From JBBQZP01 sp038207585 (lineage in GTDB: Bacteria; Pseudomonadota; Alphaproteobacteria; Rhodobacterales; Rhodobacteraceae): a DNA stretch of 64,000 nucleotides. Where the stretch lies: the NCBI GenBank assembly GCA_038207585.1, contig JBBQZP010000006.1, forward strand, positions 54,959-118,958. The letters run 5' to 3'. The notes under the pieces are model-generated. The model saw only the letters and a list, made by a program, of their open reading frames with translations. It ran no database searches and was not told the origin of the DNA. Made by a program: the position numbers and the translations under genes. Of the stretch, positions 24,633-33,605 are shown piece by piece (positions within the stretch are counted from its first letter, which is position 1; each line of letters begins with the position of its first letter).

Positions 24633-25949
24633 CTAAAGCGGGCGCATCTTCAGCTTGGTCAGGCGGTTTTCCCGCTTGACCGCCACTTCAAAGCGAAAGC
24701 CGTGAAAGCTGAACGCCTGCCCTTCGTTGGGGATCATCTGCGCCTCGTGGATGACAAGGCCCGCCACAGTGTTTGCCTCGTCGTCGGGCAGGTTCCAGTC
24801 CATCGCGCGGTTCAGATCTCGGATCGTCATTGCACCCTCCACCAGATAATCACCGTTTTCGGCGCGTTTAAGGGTGGCTTCGTGCGCCACGTCGAATTCG
24901 TCGGTGATCTCGCCCACGATTTCTTCCAGAATGTCTTCCAGCGTGATCAACCCCTGCAGCGCGCCATATTCATCGACCACCAGCGCAAAATGCGTGCGCC
25001 GTTTCAGGAACTGGCGCATCTGTTCGTCAAGCGGTGTGGTTTCGGGCACGAAATAGGGCTTCATCGCCACTTTCAGCACGTCCAGCCTGTCGATCGAGCC
25101 GATCGTGCCGTCTGCGCCGCGCACCACCCGGTCCACCTCGCGCAGCAGATCCTTGGCATGCAGCACGCCCAGAATGTTCTCGTCACTGCCGCGGTAGATC
25201 GGCAAGCGCGTGTGCGGCGAGGCAAGCACCTGGGTGATGATGTCACCGGGGGCTGAATCGGCGTCGATCATCTCGATCTGGCGGCGGTGGCGCATGATTT
25301 CCTCGACCGTGCGATCCGACAGATCAAGCGCCCCCAAAAGGCGGTCACGGTCTTCCTTTTCCACAGCGCCTTCGGAATGGCCAAGGGCAATCGCGCCCAT
25401 GATTTCTTCGCGAAGGGCCAGGATTTTGCTGTCAGGATCGGCGCGCACGCCGAACAGCCGCAGAATAAGCCGGACCATCCCGCGCACCACCGTGATGACG
25501 GGCGAGAACACAAGGATCATCACCCGGATCACGGGCGCTGCACGGGCGGCGACGGTTTCGGGGTTGGTGATGGCATAGGTTTTCGGCAAAACCTCGCCAA
25601 AGATCAGCACTAGCGTTGTCATCGCCAGAGTCGCCAGCGCAACGCCGGAATCCCCGAACAGCCTCGTCAAAAGCGCCGTTGCCAGCGACGCCGCAAGGAT
25701 GTTGGCGATGTTGTTGCCCAGCAAAAGCGCGCCGATCATCCGCTCGCTGTCTTCGGTCACACGAAGGGCGGCGGCGGCCCCGGCAGAGCCCCGGTCGGCC
25801 TGCGCGCGCAGTTTGCCGCGTGAGGCTGCCGTCAGCGCGGTTTCCGACCCCGAAAAGCAGGCCGACAGGAACAGCAAAAGGGCAATGCCTGCGGCTGTGG
25901 TCCAGAAGGCGGTGTCAAAAAGCGTCGTCTCGATCTGGTCGGGGCTCAT
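24633..25949 (-). CDS. CNNM/CorC-family membrane protein (HlyC/CorC type)
   Basis: 438 residues from ATG 25949, where the family's N-terminus begins; the frame extends to 26033 but the extra residues are Pro/Arg-rich and unlike the family. There is a DUF21 domain with about four membrane segments in the first 180 residues (with GNNIANILAASLATALL and GEVLPKTYA), a CBS pair at about 205-330, and a C-terminal CorC_HlyC domain (YLVEGAMTIRDLNRAMDW). CNNM proteins are magnesium/divalent-cation transporters or their regulators; the older 'hemolysin' label is misleading. The gene precedes no partner but lies 55 bp after xerD on the same strand. Confidence 0.92.
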   Translation of the reverse strand: MSPDQIETTLFDTAFWTTAAGIALLLFLSACFSGSETALTAASRGKLRAQADRGSAGAAAALRVTEDSERMIGALLLGNNIANILAASLATALLTRLFGDSGVALATLAMTTLVLIFGEVLPKTYAITNPETVAARAAPVIRVMILVFSPVITVVRGMVRLILRLFGVRADPDSKILALREEIMGAIALGHSEGAVEKEDRDRLLGALDLSDRTVEEIMRHRRQIEMIDADSAPGDIITQVLASPHTRLPIYRGSDENILGVLHAKDLLREVDRVVRGADGTIGSIDRLDVLKVAMKPYFVPETTPLDEQMRQFLKRRTHFALVVDEYGALQGLITLEDILEEIVGEITDEFDVAHEATLKRAENGDYLVEGAMTIRDLNRAMDWNLPDDEANTVAGLVIHEAQMIPNEGQAFSFHGFRFEVAVKRENRLTKLKMRPL

Positions 25950-26004
25950 GGGGTATGGGTCCAAAGGGAAAGTGCGCGTGTTATGCGGCGCGGGGCTGGG
26001 GGTT

Positions 26005-26940
26005 TCAAGGTTCGCGCGCCGACTTCTTTGCAAGCGGATGGTGTGACAGGACCAGCGATTTCAGATGATCATCCAGCACATGCGTGTAAATCTCGGTCGT
26101 GGCAATGTCGGCATGGCCCAGCAGCGTCTGGATCACCCGCAGATCGGCCCCGCCTGCCAGCAGATGCGTGGCAAAGGCGTGGCGCAGGGTGTGGGGCGTG
26201 ACTTTGGCGGGCGACACCCCGGCCAGTGCGGCGATTTGCTTGATCATCACATAGAAATACTCGCGGCTGATATGGCCCGCAGCACCCCGGCTGGGAAACA
26301 GGTGCTTGCTTGCAGGCTTGCCTGCCAGACGCGCCACCTCTGCCACCTTGTCCCATTCGGCCAGCCAGTCGCGCAGCGCTTCGCGGGCAGGTGGGGAAAG
26401 CGGCACCATGCGTTCCTTGTCGCCCTTGCCGCGCACCAATATCATGCGCGGATCACCCCGGACCGTGCCCACGGGCAGGGTTACAAGTTCGGTCACGCGC
26501 ATTCCCGTGGCGTATAGCAGTTCCAAGAGACAGCGGTTGCGGCACTGATCTGCATGCGTACGGCCCTTGTCGCGCGCGGCGTCCAGAAGCGCGTCCACCT
26601 CGGCCAGATCAAGCGTTTGCGGCAGGCGTTGCGCCTTGCCCGGCCCCTTCATGCGCAGGGCAGGATTATCCGCGCGCCAGCCTTCCTCGTGCGCAAAGCG
26701 GTAAAGCTGTCGGATTGACGACAGACGCCGCGCGCGGGTGGCCTTTGACAAACCCTGCGCGTCGCAAAAGATCAGATAGGCCTCGACCACAGCGGTTTCG
26801 GCACTGGCGAAATCGGCATTGCGGCGTGCCAGGTATTCCGCGAAATCGCCAAGGTCGCGGCCATAAGCCAGAAGCGTGTTGCGCGCAGCGTTGCGTTCGG
26901 CGGCTTCGGCATCAAGAAAGGTCGAAATCCAGCGGTTCAT
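26005..26940 (-). CDS. xerD: site-specific tyrosine recombinase XerD
   Basis: 311 residues from ATG 26940 (MNRWISTFLDAE, the family start). A GTG at 26970, three bases after the upstream stop with a GGGG site, is an alternative and would add 10 residues. There is an N-terminal SAM-like domain (to about 90) and a catalytic domain with the Arg of TGMRVTELV, HTLRHAFATHL, LLGHADIATTEIYTHV, giving the R-H-R-H-Y set. XerC/XerD resolve chromosome dimers at dif. It follows the hypothetical gene 26974-28530, an arrangement common in this family. Confidence 0.93.
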   Translation of the reverse strand: MNRWISTFLDAEAAERNAARNTLLAYGRDLGDFAEYLARRNADFASAETAVVEAYLIFCDAQGLSKATRARRLSSIRQLYRFAHEEGWRADNPALRMKGPGKAQRLPQTLDLAEVDALLDAARDKGRTHADQCRNRCLLELLYATGMRVTELVTLPVGTVRGDPRMILVRGKGDKERMVPLSPPAREALRDWLAEWDKVAEVARLAGKPASKHLFPSRGAAGHISREYFYVMIKQIAALAGVSPAKVTPHTLRHAFATHLLAGGADLRVIQTLLGHADIATTEIYTHVLDDHLKSLVLSHHPLAKKSAREP

Positions 26941-26973
26941 CGCCGTGGGAGCCAGTCCGGGGGGAGCCACGCC

Positions 26974-28530
26974 TCAGCCCCGCCGTTCCAGCAGCATCAA
27001 CTCCAGTGCCGTGCGACGGGCGGCATCCTCCAGCCCCAGCTTGCGCAGCACCACAAGCCCCTCGGCCACGCCGCGCAGATCGCCGCGCACGCCGCCGCTG
27101 ATCCGGTCAATCGCCCACAGAACCGCCTCGCCCGTGCGCTGATCATCAAGCAGCGCCTGCGCGTCGGGCGCAACCTCTGACGCAGCGCTGTCTGGCGCAG
27201 AAAAGGCGGGGGCGATGGCACGGCCCATGCCGTCGGTCGCAGGCAGACCGGACACATCGCCGCGTGCGAGGCCCGCCAGAAACATCTCGGTCGCATCGGT
27301 CGGAGTGTGCCCGGCCACTGCGTCGGCATAGCGGCCCGATAACAGCGCCACCCGGAACATCAACGCGTCCATGCGGCCCGTACTGCGCCGGATCAGCGCC
27401 GGGCCGAAATGCCGTGCAAAGGGCACTTCCAGTTCGGCCTCGGTCATCCGTGCCCAGGCAAAGGGCAGGGCGTCCGACAGGCCCGCGTCATCGCCGGATG
27501 CCAAGGCCACATCAAACTCCTGCACCGCCTCGACCCGGTCCCAGACACCGCCCGATGCGGCAGGCTGGCGCGCGCCGTAAATGCCGAACAGGCGCTGATC
27601 CGACAGCGCCCCGCCCCGCACCAGCCGTTCCGCCGCCTCAAGCTGCGATTTCCAGCCTGCCTGTTCGGAAAGATCGGCATAGGCAAAGGCAAGCGGCAGA
27701 TCCTGCGTGGGCAAAGGTTCACCCACCGCCTCGTATATCCGCCAGGTCAGGGGGGTGGTGCGTTCGGGTTTGGGCAGGTTGATCGCGGCCTCGTCCGCTT
27801 CGGTATCCAGAAAGCGCGACAGAACCGCCTCGTCCTCGGCGTCGATCAGGCCAAGGCTCTGGCCGGTGCGCAGTGTCAGGGCGGCGGCATTCCAGTCGCC
27901 CGCGCGCGCCAGGCAAAAGATGCGGGCGGGAAAGGTCGGGGCCAGATTGGGCTGATCGGCCATTGCAGCGCAGGCCTGATCCTCGGCGCCCGTCAGCAGG
28001 GCGATGTCGAACGCACGCCGGAACAACTCAACCGTGTCGGGCTTTGCAGCGCGAGTCAGGGCACCCGCCTGATCCAGTGCGCCCATCGCCAGCAGTTTGT
28101 CGATGCGCGCGCGCAACAAGATGCCATCGGGGCCAGCATCGGCAGGCGCATCGGCGCGCGCGATCAGAACCGTGATCAGCAACCCTTCCAGCGTGGGTAA
28201 AAGGTCCAGATGTCCGGCCGTGATCTCGGCGGCAATGACCCTGGTCTGACCGGTGCCCCACAGATTTTGTGGCAACCCGGTGCTGCTGGCCGCCAGAATT
28301 CCCACCGCATCAGGCGACGCGCCGCCCAGCACGCTGACGGTGACGTCCTTGGGCAGGGTATCGGGCGAGATACCGGGTTCAGCAGGTTTTGCGGGCGTAG
28401 CGGGTTTGTAGACCACGGGCTCGGTGACCGATTTTGACAGCCAGTCAATCGCCGACAACGGCTGTTCGGCAAGTGCCAGAACCGGCCACAGACCGATCAC
28501 TCCGGCAAGAACGATACGTTCAGTTCGCAT
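26974..28530 (-). CDS. exported protein of unknown function, helical-repeat type
   Basis: 518 residues from ATG 28530, overlapping the end of the small upstream gene by 11 bp. It begins with a short signal-like segment (IVLAGVIGLWPVLALAEQ) and is otherwise soluble, rich in Ala/Leu helices with repeated D-Q-A-x-A and L-x-x-G patterns, suggestive of TPR-like or alpha-solenoid architecture. It is probably periplasmic. I recognise no catalytic motif. It is always seen here between a 57-aa membrane protein and xerD; in related genomes a similar hypothetical gene often sits between aroK and xerD. Confidence 0.7.
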   Translation of the reverse strand: MRTERIVLAGVIGLWPVLALAEQPLSAIDWLSKSVTEPVVYKPATPAKPAEPGISPDTLPKDVTVSVLGGASPDAVGILAASSTGLPQNLWGTGQTRVIAAEITAGHLDLLPTLEGLLITVLIARADAPADAGPDGILLRARIDKLLAMGALDQAGALTRAAKPDTVELFRRAFDIALLTGAEDQACAAMADQPNLAPTFPARIFCLARAGDWNAAALTLRTGQSLGLIDAEDEAVLSRFLDTEADEAAINLPKPERTTPLTWRIYEAVGEPLPTQDLPLAFAYADLSEQAGWKSQLEAAERLVRGGALSDQRLFGIYGARQPAASGGVWDRVEAVQEFDVALASGDDAGLSDALPFAWARMTEAELEVPFARHFGPALIRRSTGRMDALMFRVALLSGRYADAVAGHTPTDATEMFLAGLARGDVSGLPATDGMGRAIAPAFSAPDSAASEVAPDAQALLDDQRTGEAVLWAIDRISGGVRGDLRGVAEGLVVLRKLGLEDAARRTALELMLLERRG

Positions 28531-28693
28531 CCGGCACCACCGGCTGGGGAGCCACGGGTTGTTCAAGGTTCAGCGTTACCGGCTGGCGCACCTCGGTCTG
28601 GTCGGGGGTCAGATCTCCCAGATAGGCAAAAGCCGTCAATGCAGCAAAGCCCAGAACCAACAGCACAATGATCCCCTTCAACAGTCGTCCCAT
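28520..28693 (-). CDS. 57-aa membrane-anchored small protein
   Basis: 57 residues starting at ATG 28693. One hydrophobic helix (about residues 7-24, IIVLLVLGFAALTAFAYLG) follows a short basic N-terminus (MGRLLKG), then a Pro/Val/Gln-rich exported tail. Its stop overlaps the start of the 518-aa exported protein by 11 bp, implying coupled translation and perhaps a shared location. Longer frames upstream lack support. No function is known; both are probably inner-membrane/periplasmic partners. Confidence 0.7.
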   Translation of the reverse strand: MGRLLKGIIVLLVLGFAALTAFAYLGDLTPDQTEVRQPVTLNLEQPVAPQPVVPDAN

Positions 28694-28872
28694 GCGCAAT
28701 CCTCTGCTCGTCCGCCCGATTCTTTGCCTTCGCGCCAATCGCGCAGGCCGCCGGATATCTTTGACGCTGATTATATATGGCATTTTCGGCAAGTTCACGC
28801 CATTCAGGTTAGCAAGATCGTGACCCGGCGGGGGATTGCCAAGTCCTTTTCCTGCCAAAACCCGAGGAGACC

Positions 28873-29430
28873 ATGCCCGAATTCCCCCCGCAACTGTGCA
28901 AAACCGTGGTTCTGGTTGGCATGATGGGGGCCGGAAAGACGGCTGTGGGCACGCAACTGGCGCGGTATCTGCGGGTTCCGTTCGTTGATTCGGACGAAGA
29001 GATCGCCCGCGCAGCACAACGTTCGATTGCTGAAATATTTGAACGTGACGGCGAGCCGTTCTTTCGCGCCCGCGAATCTGAGGTGCTGGCGCGTCTGGTC
29101 AGCGGCACGCCCTGCGTGTTGTCAACCGGCGGCGGCGCCTTCTTGGCAGAGGCGAACCGCGCCACGATTGCCGGAAAGGGTATTTCCGTCTGGCTGCGCG
29201 CCGATCTTGATCTTTTGTGGCAACGGGTGCGGCACAAGTCGACCCGCCCGCTGCTCCGCACCGCCAATCCGCGCGAAACCTTGCGCGCCCTTTACGACGC
29301 GCGGGTGCCGCTTTACGGCTTGGCCGATCTGACTGTTGATGCCGCGGCGGACCTTTCAATCGAGGCGATGGCGCTGCGGGTTGCCGATGCGCTGTCGACT
29401 CGCGCCGATGTGTTTGAGAGGATGGACTGA
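28873..29430 (+). CDS. aroK: shikimate kinase
   Basis: 185 residues. It phosphorylates shikimate at O3, the fifth step of the shikimate pathway. P-loop VLVGMMGAGKTAVG near residue 16, shikimate-binding FVDSDEEIARA near 38 and EPFFRARESEVLARL near 60, the GGG of LSTGGGAFL near 80, and the lid Arg region HKSTRPLL near 118 are all present. It is immediately followed by aroB with no gap (29430/29431), a classical operon. Confidence 0.97.
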   Translation: MPEFPPQLCKTVVLVGMMGAGKTAVGTQLARYLRVPFVDSDEEIARAAQRSIAEIFERDGEPFFRARESEVLARLVSGTPCVLSTGGGAFLAEANRATIAGKGISVWLRADLDLLWQRVRHKSTRPLLRTANPRETLRALYDARVPLYGLADLTVDAAADLSIEAMALRVADALSTRADVFERMD

Positions 29431-30543
29431 ATGAATGTCGATGTGGTGCCCGTCAATCTGGGCGCGCGCAGCTATGAGGTCCGCATCGGAGCAGGGCTGC
29501 TGGATCAGGCAGGCGTGCAGATCGCGCCGTATCTGGCCCGCAAACGTGTGGCCGTGGTGACGGATGATACGGTTGCAACACATCATCTGTTGCAGCTTGC
29601 GGCGGCGTTTGAAGGGCAGGGGATTGCGATGACCGCCCTTGCCCTGCCACCGGGCGAGGGCACGAAAGGCTGGCCGCAACTGGGCCGCACCGTGGATTGG
29701 CTGTTGGAGCAAAAGGTTGAACGTCGCGATATGGTGGTGGCCTTTGGCGGAGGTGTGGTTGGCGATCTGGTGGGTTTTGCCGCAGCAATTTTGCGCCGCG
29801 GGGTGCGCTTTGTGCAGATGCCGACCAGCCTTCTGGCGCAGGTTGACAGTTCGGTTGGTGGCAAGACCGGCATCAATTCGAGCTTCGGCAAGAACCTGAT
29901 CGGCGCGTTTCATCAGCCCACGTTGGTGCTGGCTGACACCGGCCTGCTGGATACGCTTTCACGCCGCGAGGTTCTGGCTGGCTACGGCGAGGTGGTGAAA
30001 TACGGCCTGCTGGGCGATTCCACTTTCTTTGAATGGCTGGAAAAGAACGGCATGGCGCTGGCCTCTGGCAACGCAGGCGCGCGTCAGCACGCCGTGACCC
30101 GATCTGTCCAGATGAAAGCCGATATCGTGGAGCGCGACGAGACCGAGGAGGGCGACCGCGCGCTTCTGAACCTTGGTCACACCTTCTGTCATGCGTTGGA
30201 AAAGGCCACCGGCTACAGTGACCGTCTGCTGCACGGCGAAGGCGTTGCCATAGGCTGCGCGCTGGCGTTCGAGTTGTCGCAGCGCCTTGGCTTTTGCTCG
30301 CAAGAGGCACCAAGCCGGGTGCGCGCGCATCTGTCGGCGATGGGCATGCGCGTCGACATCTCGGAAATCCCCGGCGGTCTGCCCGATGCCGACGGCCTGC
30401 TGGACCTGATGGCGCAGGATAAAAAGGTGGTCGACGGCAAGCTGCGCTTCATCCTGGCGCGCGGAATTGGCGAGGCGTTTGTTGCCGATGACGTGCCGGG
30501 CCCGGTGGTGCGGCAGTTGCTGGTAGAGGCACTGGATCGGTAG
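29431..30543 (+). CDS. aroB: 3-dehydroquinate synthase
   Basis: 370 residues. It converts DAHP to 3-dehydroquinate, the second shikimate-pathway step, using NAD and a divalent metal. NAD-binding FGGGVVGDLVGFAAA near residue 105, PTSLLAQVDSSVGGKTGIN near 130, and metal ligands in GYGEVVKYGLLGD (Glu), LLNLGHTFCHALEKAT (His) and HGEGVAIG (His) are intact. It is co-transcribed with aroK. Its stop lies 7 bp from the left copy of the island's attachment repeat, so in the ancestral chromosome aroB was followed directly by the tRNA-Gln gene. Confidence 0.97.
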   Translation: MNVDVVPVNLGARSYEVRIGAGLLDQAGVQIAPYLARKRVAVVTDDTVATHHLLQLAAAFEGQGIAMTALALPPGEGTKGWPQLGRTVDWLLEQKVERRDMVVAFGGGVVGDLVGFAAAILRRGVRFVQMPTSLLAQVDSSVGGKTGINSSFGKNLIGAFHQPTLVLADTGLLDTLSRREVLAGYGEVVKYGLLGDSTFFEWLEKNGMALASGNAGARQHAVTRSVQMKADIVERDETEEGDRALLNLGHTFCHALEKATGYSDRLLHGEGVAIGCALAFELSQRLGFCSQEAPSRVRAHLSAMGMRVDISEIPGGLPDADGLLDLMAQDKKVVDGKLRFILARGIGEAFVADDVPGPVVRQLLVEALDR

Positions 30544-30549
30544 CTTGAC

Positions 30550-30577
30550 GATTGGCTGGGGCGCCAGGATTCGAACC
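30550..30577. repeat. left attachment site (attL-like), tRNA-Gln 3' fragment
   Basis: 28 bp identical to 37803-37830, covering the T-arm/acceptor 3' part of tRNA-Gln plus CCA and three flanking bases. The sequence beyond it no longer matches the tRNA, so this is a fragment, not a gene. Confidence 0.9.
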
Positions 30578-30856
30578 CCCGATGTTGGTCGCCAAAGGGT
30601 TGCTGCCGGGATTGTTGGCGGTGGGGCGACGGGTGGGGCGGTTGGCGGCGGTGGTGTGGCCGTCTGCTCGACTTTCCGCCAGTACGCGATCGGTGACCAG
30701 GGGAAACACCAGACTATTGCTGCAGTATGCACTGATGCCTGCTCAGCGGACGGAGCTGCCGTTCGCCGCGCTTGTGTGAATGTCCGGTTCGGCGAACCGT
30801 TCAACAAACGGTGGTTTTTGGGCGTTTTTTCAGATGCAGCTAACGCCCACTTCGCG
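30578..30856. other. island left end, about 280 bp without a convincing gene
   Basis: Contains a GC-rich patch holding a 20-bp repeat (30622-30641) that recurs near the right end, and hairpins (around 30783-30812, and GGGCGTT/AACGCCC at about 30820-30849) that may terminate the minus-strand HNH gene. A plus-strand frame 30545-30862 is open but starts inside the tRNA fragment; I do not support it as a gene. Confidence 0.5.
30622..30641 (+). repeat. left copy of 20-bp subterminal direct repeat
   Basis: TGGGGCGACGGGTGGGGCGG. It matches 37722-37741 at 18 of 20 positions in the same orientation, 45 bp inside the left attachment repeat. It may be an arm-type integrase binding site. Confidence 0.55.
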
Positions 30857-31567
30857 TTATAGAGAAGACAGGGGCTTATTGCTTGATGTGGCGGCCGCGA
30901 CAGGTGCTGTCTGGAAGCTTGCCGTAATGAGTATGCGATCCCAGAATAGTAGCGCCCAGTAATGCAAGTCTTCATCTACATACGGACGATAGGCGAATAC
31001 GCCCTGATGTTGACCTCGGCTTTCCGTAGGCAATGAGGTCATGATCTCGACGAAGTCATCAGGAGGCTGTTGGCCCGGAAGTGTGACGATCATCCCAATG
31101 TTATCTGGTGTATCAAGATACTCTTGGGTCTCCAAAAAATGCAATCCTTTGATGATTTTCCGGACAACTCTCTCGATGCGCAGCAGATCGTAGTTCAGAA
31201 AGATCTTGTCACGAGGAAGCAGAATACCTCTTACGTTGTTTTTGACTGAACGCCGTATGTGATTCACAAGATTCACATTGTTTCCGGACCAGTACTCCTC
31301 GATTGTTTTGTCGAAGATCGCGTCACCTGCCTCCGATCCTCGTGCGAATGGAATAAGGCAGTGCTTGAAATATTCCTCATCCAAGTTGAAAGATCCATTG
31401 CATGAACGATGCGTGCGTAAGGTTTCCAATTTAATAGAATTGTACTTCTGCCTCAGGCTTCTAGCCATAAGCTGCTTCGGTGGAACATGATCGTTATCCT
31501 CTAACTGTCTTTCTCCAGTCAGTGGATTGCCGCATAAGTAGCAATTGGTAACTGTTAGGTTGGCCAT
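30857..31567 (-). CDS. HNH-endonuclease-like protein
   Basis: 236 residues from ATG 31567; a start at 31585 is possible. The N-terminus has a Cys-x2-Cys pair (Cys 9, Cys 12), a DHVPP segment (Asp 26, His 27) and HRSCN (His 53, Cys 56, Asn 57), the arrangement of a treble-clef HNH nuclease domain. The rest (about 60-236) is not recognised. Codon use is AT-richer than in neighbouring core genes, consistent with transfer. It sits at the left end of the tRNA-Gln island, transcribed toward the attachment site. It may be a defence, homing or toxin-type nuclease; no immunity partner is evident apart from a small upstream ORF. Confidence 0.65.
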   Translation of the reverse strand: MANLTVTNCYLCGNPLTGERQLEDNDHVPPKQLMARSLRQKYNSIKLETLRTHRSCNGSFNLDEEYFKHCLIPFARGSEAGDAIFDKTIEEYWSGNNVNLVNHIRRSVKNNVRGILLPRDKIFLNYDLLRIERVVRKIIKGLHFLETQEYLDTPDNIGMIVTLPGQQPPDDFVEIMTSLPTESRGQHQGVFAYRPYVDEDLHYWALLFWDRILITASFQTAPVAAATSSNKPLSSL

Positions 31568-31577
31568 GTCGTTAAAT

Positions 31578-31793
31578 CTAAGCAACCGTCAGGTATTTGC
31601 AACAAGCTATCCAGTTCTCAATATCCACTTTGTACGAACACCCGCCGTTCCGGTCCGCACCAAAAACGCTCCCTTTTGGCACTTGCAAAGACCATCCCGA
31701 TTCACGCTGCCACAAACCCCGTTCAAAACCCATGGGGTAGTTGAAGGTTTTTGCCTCTGCCAAGACTGTGGCCATTTGTGCATCACGCGGCAT
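31578..31793 (-). CDS. possible 71-aa protein upstream of the HNH gene
   Basis: An open frame of 71 residues ending 10 bp before the HNH gene start, in the same direction. It contains KTFNYPMGFERGLWQRESGW and two Cys in IENWIACC. I recognise no family. Spacing suits a two-gene operon, but the frame is short and could be chance. Confidence 0.3.
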   Translation of the reverse strand: MPRDAQMATVLAEAKTFNYPMGFERGLWQRESGWSLQVPKGSVFGADRNGGCSYKVDIENWIACCKYLTVA

Positions 31794-31957
31794 TGATCAC
31801 TCTGGGCTCAAAGCAGACCCTTGGTACATGTATGGTGAATGTCTGGTCTGGACCGTACATAGCCATCCAACTTGACCGATCCAATTCGCACACCCACCAA
31901 AAAAAACCGAGCAACCTCCCGTATCTGAAATAGGAAGCAGAAACAGGAGCATACGAC

Positions 31958-32125
31958 ATGGACTTGAGACTCACCCTCGGCATTGCCGGGGTTTTTATTT
32001 TGCTGGGCAAGGGGTGGCTGTGCCTCGTGCTGTTCGTCTGGCTGCTCACACGGGGCAGGCAAGGGGTCACGGTCGCCGTCATCGCTGACGTCATCAGGGT
32101 GGGGTGGTCTGATGGAGGCTGGTGA
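31958..32125 (+). CDS. 55-aa small membrane protein in island
   Basis: Starts at ATG 31958 with an AGGAG site eight bases upstream. 55 residues with one strong hydrophobic helix (about 7-31, including LCLVLFVWLLTRG) and a basic stretch after it. The stop overlaps the next small gene by 14 bp. No family is recognised. Such small membrane proteins are common in integrative elements and may act in exclusion or stress; the role is unknown. Confidence 0.5.
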   Translation: MDLRLTLGIAGVFILLGKGWLCLVLFVWLLTRGRQGVTVAVIADVIRVGWSDGGW

Positions 32126-32318
32126 CGTGGTGGTCATAGCCGCCTTTGACGACGTGCCAGAGCACTGGTTCCGCATCGACGAGGTGATGGAGGACTGTAT
32201 CACGGGGGTGGCCCTGACGGGGCCGCTGCAGGGGGAGTACGGAGAGCCGGACCTCTCGATGGTTTTAAGGGTGCTGGACCCCGCAGAGGTGCGGCAGGGA
32301 ACTCAGCAATCCCTCTAA
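32112..32318 (+). CDS. 68-aa acidic hypothetical protein in island
   Basis: ATG 32112 overlaps the preceding small gene by 14 bp and gives 68 residues, rich in Asp/Glu/Val, with VPEHWFRIDEVMEDCITGVA and EYGEPDLSM. The pattern reads like a genuine small folded domain. I have an impression of similar proteins in marine picocyanobacteria and their elements, but cannot verify it. It lies 69 bp before the integrase gene, on the same strand. Confidence 0.5.
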   Translation: MEAGDVVVIAAFDDVPEHWFRIDEVMEDCITGVALTGPLQGEYGEPDLSMVLRVLDPAEVRQGTQQSL

Positions 32319-32387
32319 GCCGAAGCTGACACTCAAGAAAATCGTAAAACCGCAATCAGTGGGGCAAACGCCCCAGTTGGAGGACGC

Positions 32388-33605
32388 ATGTCTGTTCGTA
32401 TTCAGTACGCCTATCTCAAACAGCAAACGTGGCTTTACCGCCGCACCTACCCCAAGCCGTTACAGGCTGTGCTTGGACAAGCCTACAAGCAGTCCCTTAA
32501 GACCGGAGATGCACGGGTGGCCAAGGCACGGGCCGCTGAAGTCAACGCCAAGTACGAGGAGATCATCGCAAAGGCCAAGGCAGGGGGTGTCATCGAGAAG
32601 CCTCAGCCCATCCGCATTTCTGTGCCTCAGTTCGCGGCGGTGACGATCGTGGGCAGGGTTACAGTTGCGGAACTGGGCAACCAGTACCTGAATCGTCGGT
32701 CGGACGAGTTGCAGCACGGTGGGTTCAAGTCGGTCCGGTTCTCGGTTGGCTTGTTCCTGTCTCTGTATGGCTCACGGCCAGTCGGAGCGATCAGTCGGGA
32801 CGATGCCATGGCCTTCGTACGCAAGGTGGCGGGGCTTGGACGGGACGTGGGGAAGTCGTGTCATGCAAAGGGTCTTGGGCTGGAACGGCTGCTGGCCCTG
32901 AGCGACGGGAACAGCGTTAGCCCTCAGACGCAACGTCGGATCGTCAGTCAGGTGGGGCACTTCATGGACTGGGCCGTTTACGAGGGGCAACTGGTGTCAA
33001 ACCCCTTCAAGACAGTGCGCGTGGAGGCCAAGGGCAAGCCCAACCACTACGAGGTGCTGACAGACGCTGAGGTGGCCCGCCTGATGGCACTGAAGGACCC
33101 TCTGGTGGGGGAGGTACTGACGTTCTGCCTGCTCTCAGGGCTGCGCGCTGGTGAGGCCTCTGGGCTGCTGCGTGATGATCTGGTTTGGAAGGGCAATCAG
33201 GGCTGGTTTGCGTGGATCAGGCCAAACGCGGTCAGAACGCTGAAGACCGATGCGGCAGAACGGTTCATACCGCTGCATTCGGGGCTAACTGAGATGTTGG
33301 GGCGCTTACCTGATGAAGGCAGGCTCTTTCCCGGTCTGACGGTAAACATGATCACCAAACGGTTCGCGGTGCTGCGTGAGCGGGCAGGGATCAGCAGGCA
33401 GGGGGTCGTCTTCCACTCCACCCGCAAGTGGTTTGTGACCCAGTGCGAGCGGGCAGGGGTGCCAGAGCACTTCACCGCTTCCCTTGTTGGTCACCAGTCG
33501 GCCCGCTCAGAGAACCGGATGACCTACGGGATCTACTCTGCTGGGATCAGTGACGAGCAGAAACGCGAGATCGTGGAGAAGGTAGGGCTGCCGTGCCACC
33601 TCTGA
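32388..33605 (+). CDS. int: tyrosine-type site-specific integrase of the island
   Basis: 405 residues starting at ATG 32388 behind a strong GGAGGA site. The N-terminal arm-binding part (LYRRTYPKPLQAVLG, DUF6538-like) is followed by a core-binding SAM-like domain (about 85-200) and the catalytic domain: Arg in LSGLRAGEASGLL (near 254), HSTRKW (His-x-x-Arg near 342-345), LVGHQ and the nucleophile Tyr in TYGIYS (near 380). It would integrate and excise the element at the tRNA-Gln 3' end. Unusually it is 1.8 kb from the left and 4.2 kb from the right attachment site rather than next to one. It is followed by a 13-bp-overlapping small gene. Confidence 0.93.
   Translation: MSVRIQYAYLKQQTWLYRRTYPKPLQAVLGQAYKQSLKTGDARVAKARAAEVNAKYEEIIAKAKAGGVIEKPQPIRISVPQFAAVTIVGRVTVAELGNQYLNRRSDELQHGGFKSVRFSVGLFLSLYGSRPVGAISRDDAMAFVRKVAGLGRDVGKSCHAKGLGLERLLALSDGNSVSPQTQRRIVSQVGHFMDWAVYEGQLVSNPFKTVRVEAKGKPNHYEVLTDAEVARLMALKDPLVGEVLTFCLLSGLRAGEASGLLRDDLVWKGNQGWFAWIRPNAVRTLKTDAAERFIPLHSGLTEMLGRLPDEGRLFPGLTVNMITKRFAVLRERAGISRQGVVFHSTRKWFVTQCERAGVPEHFTASLVGHQSARSENRMTYGIYSAGISDEQKREIVEKVGLPCHL

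Noticed and set aside
30550..30590. A second tRNA-Gln gene
   Set aside because: Only the 3' part matches; the anticodon and D arms are absent, so it is an attachment-site fragment.
30545..30862. A plus-strand frame at the island's left end
   Set aside because: It begins inside the tRNA-Gln fragment, has a Gly-rich low-complexity start and no recognisable domain.
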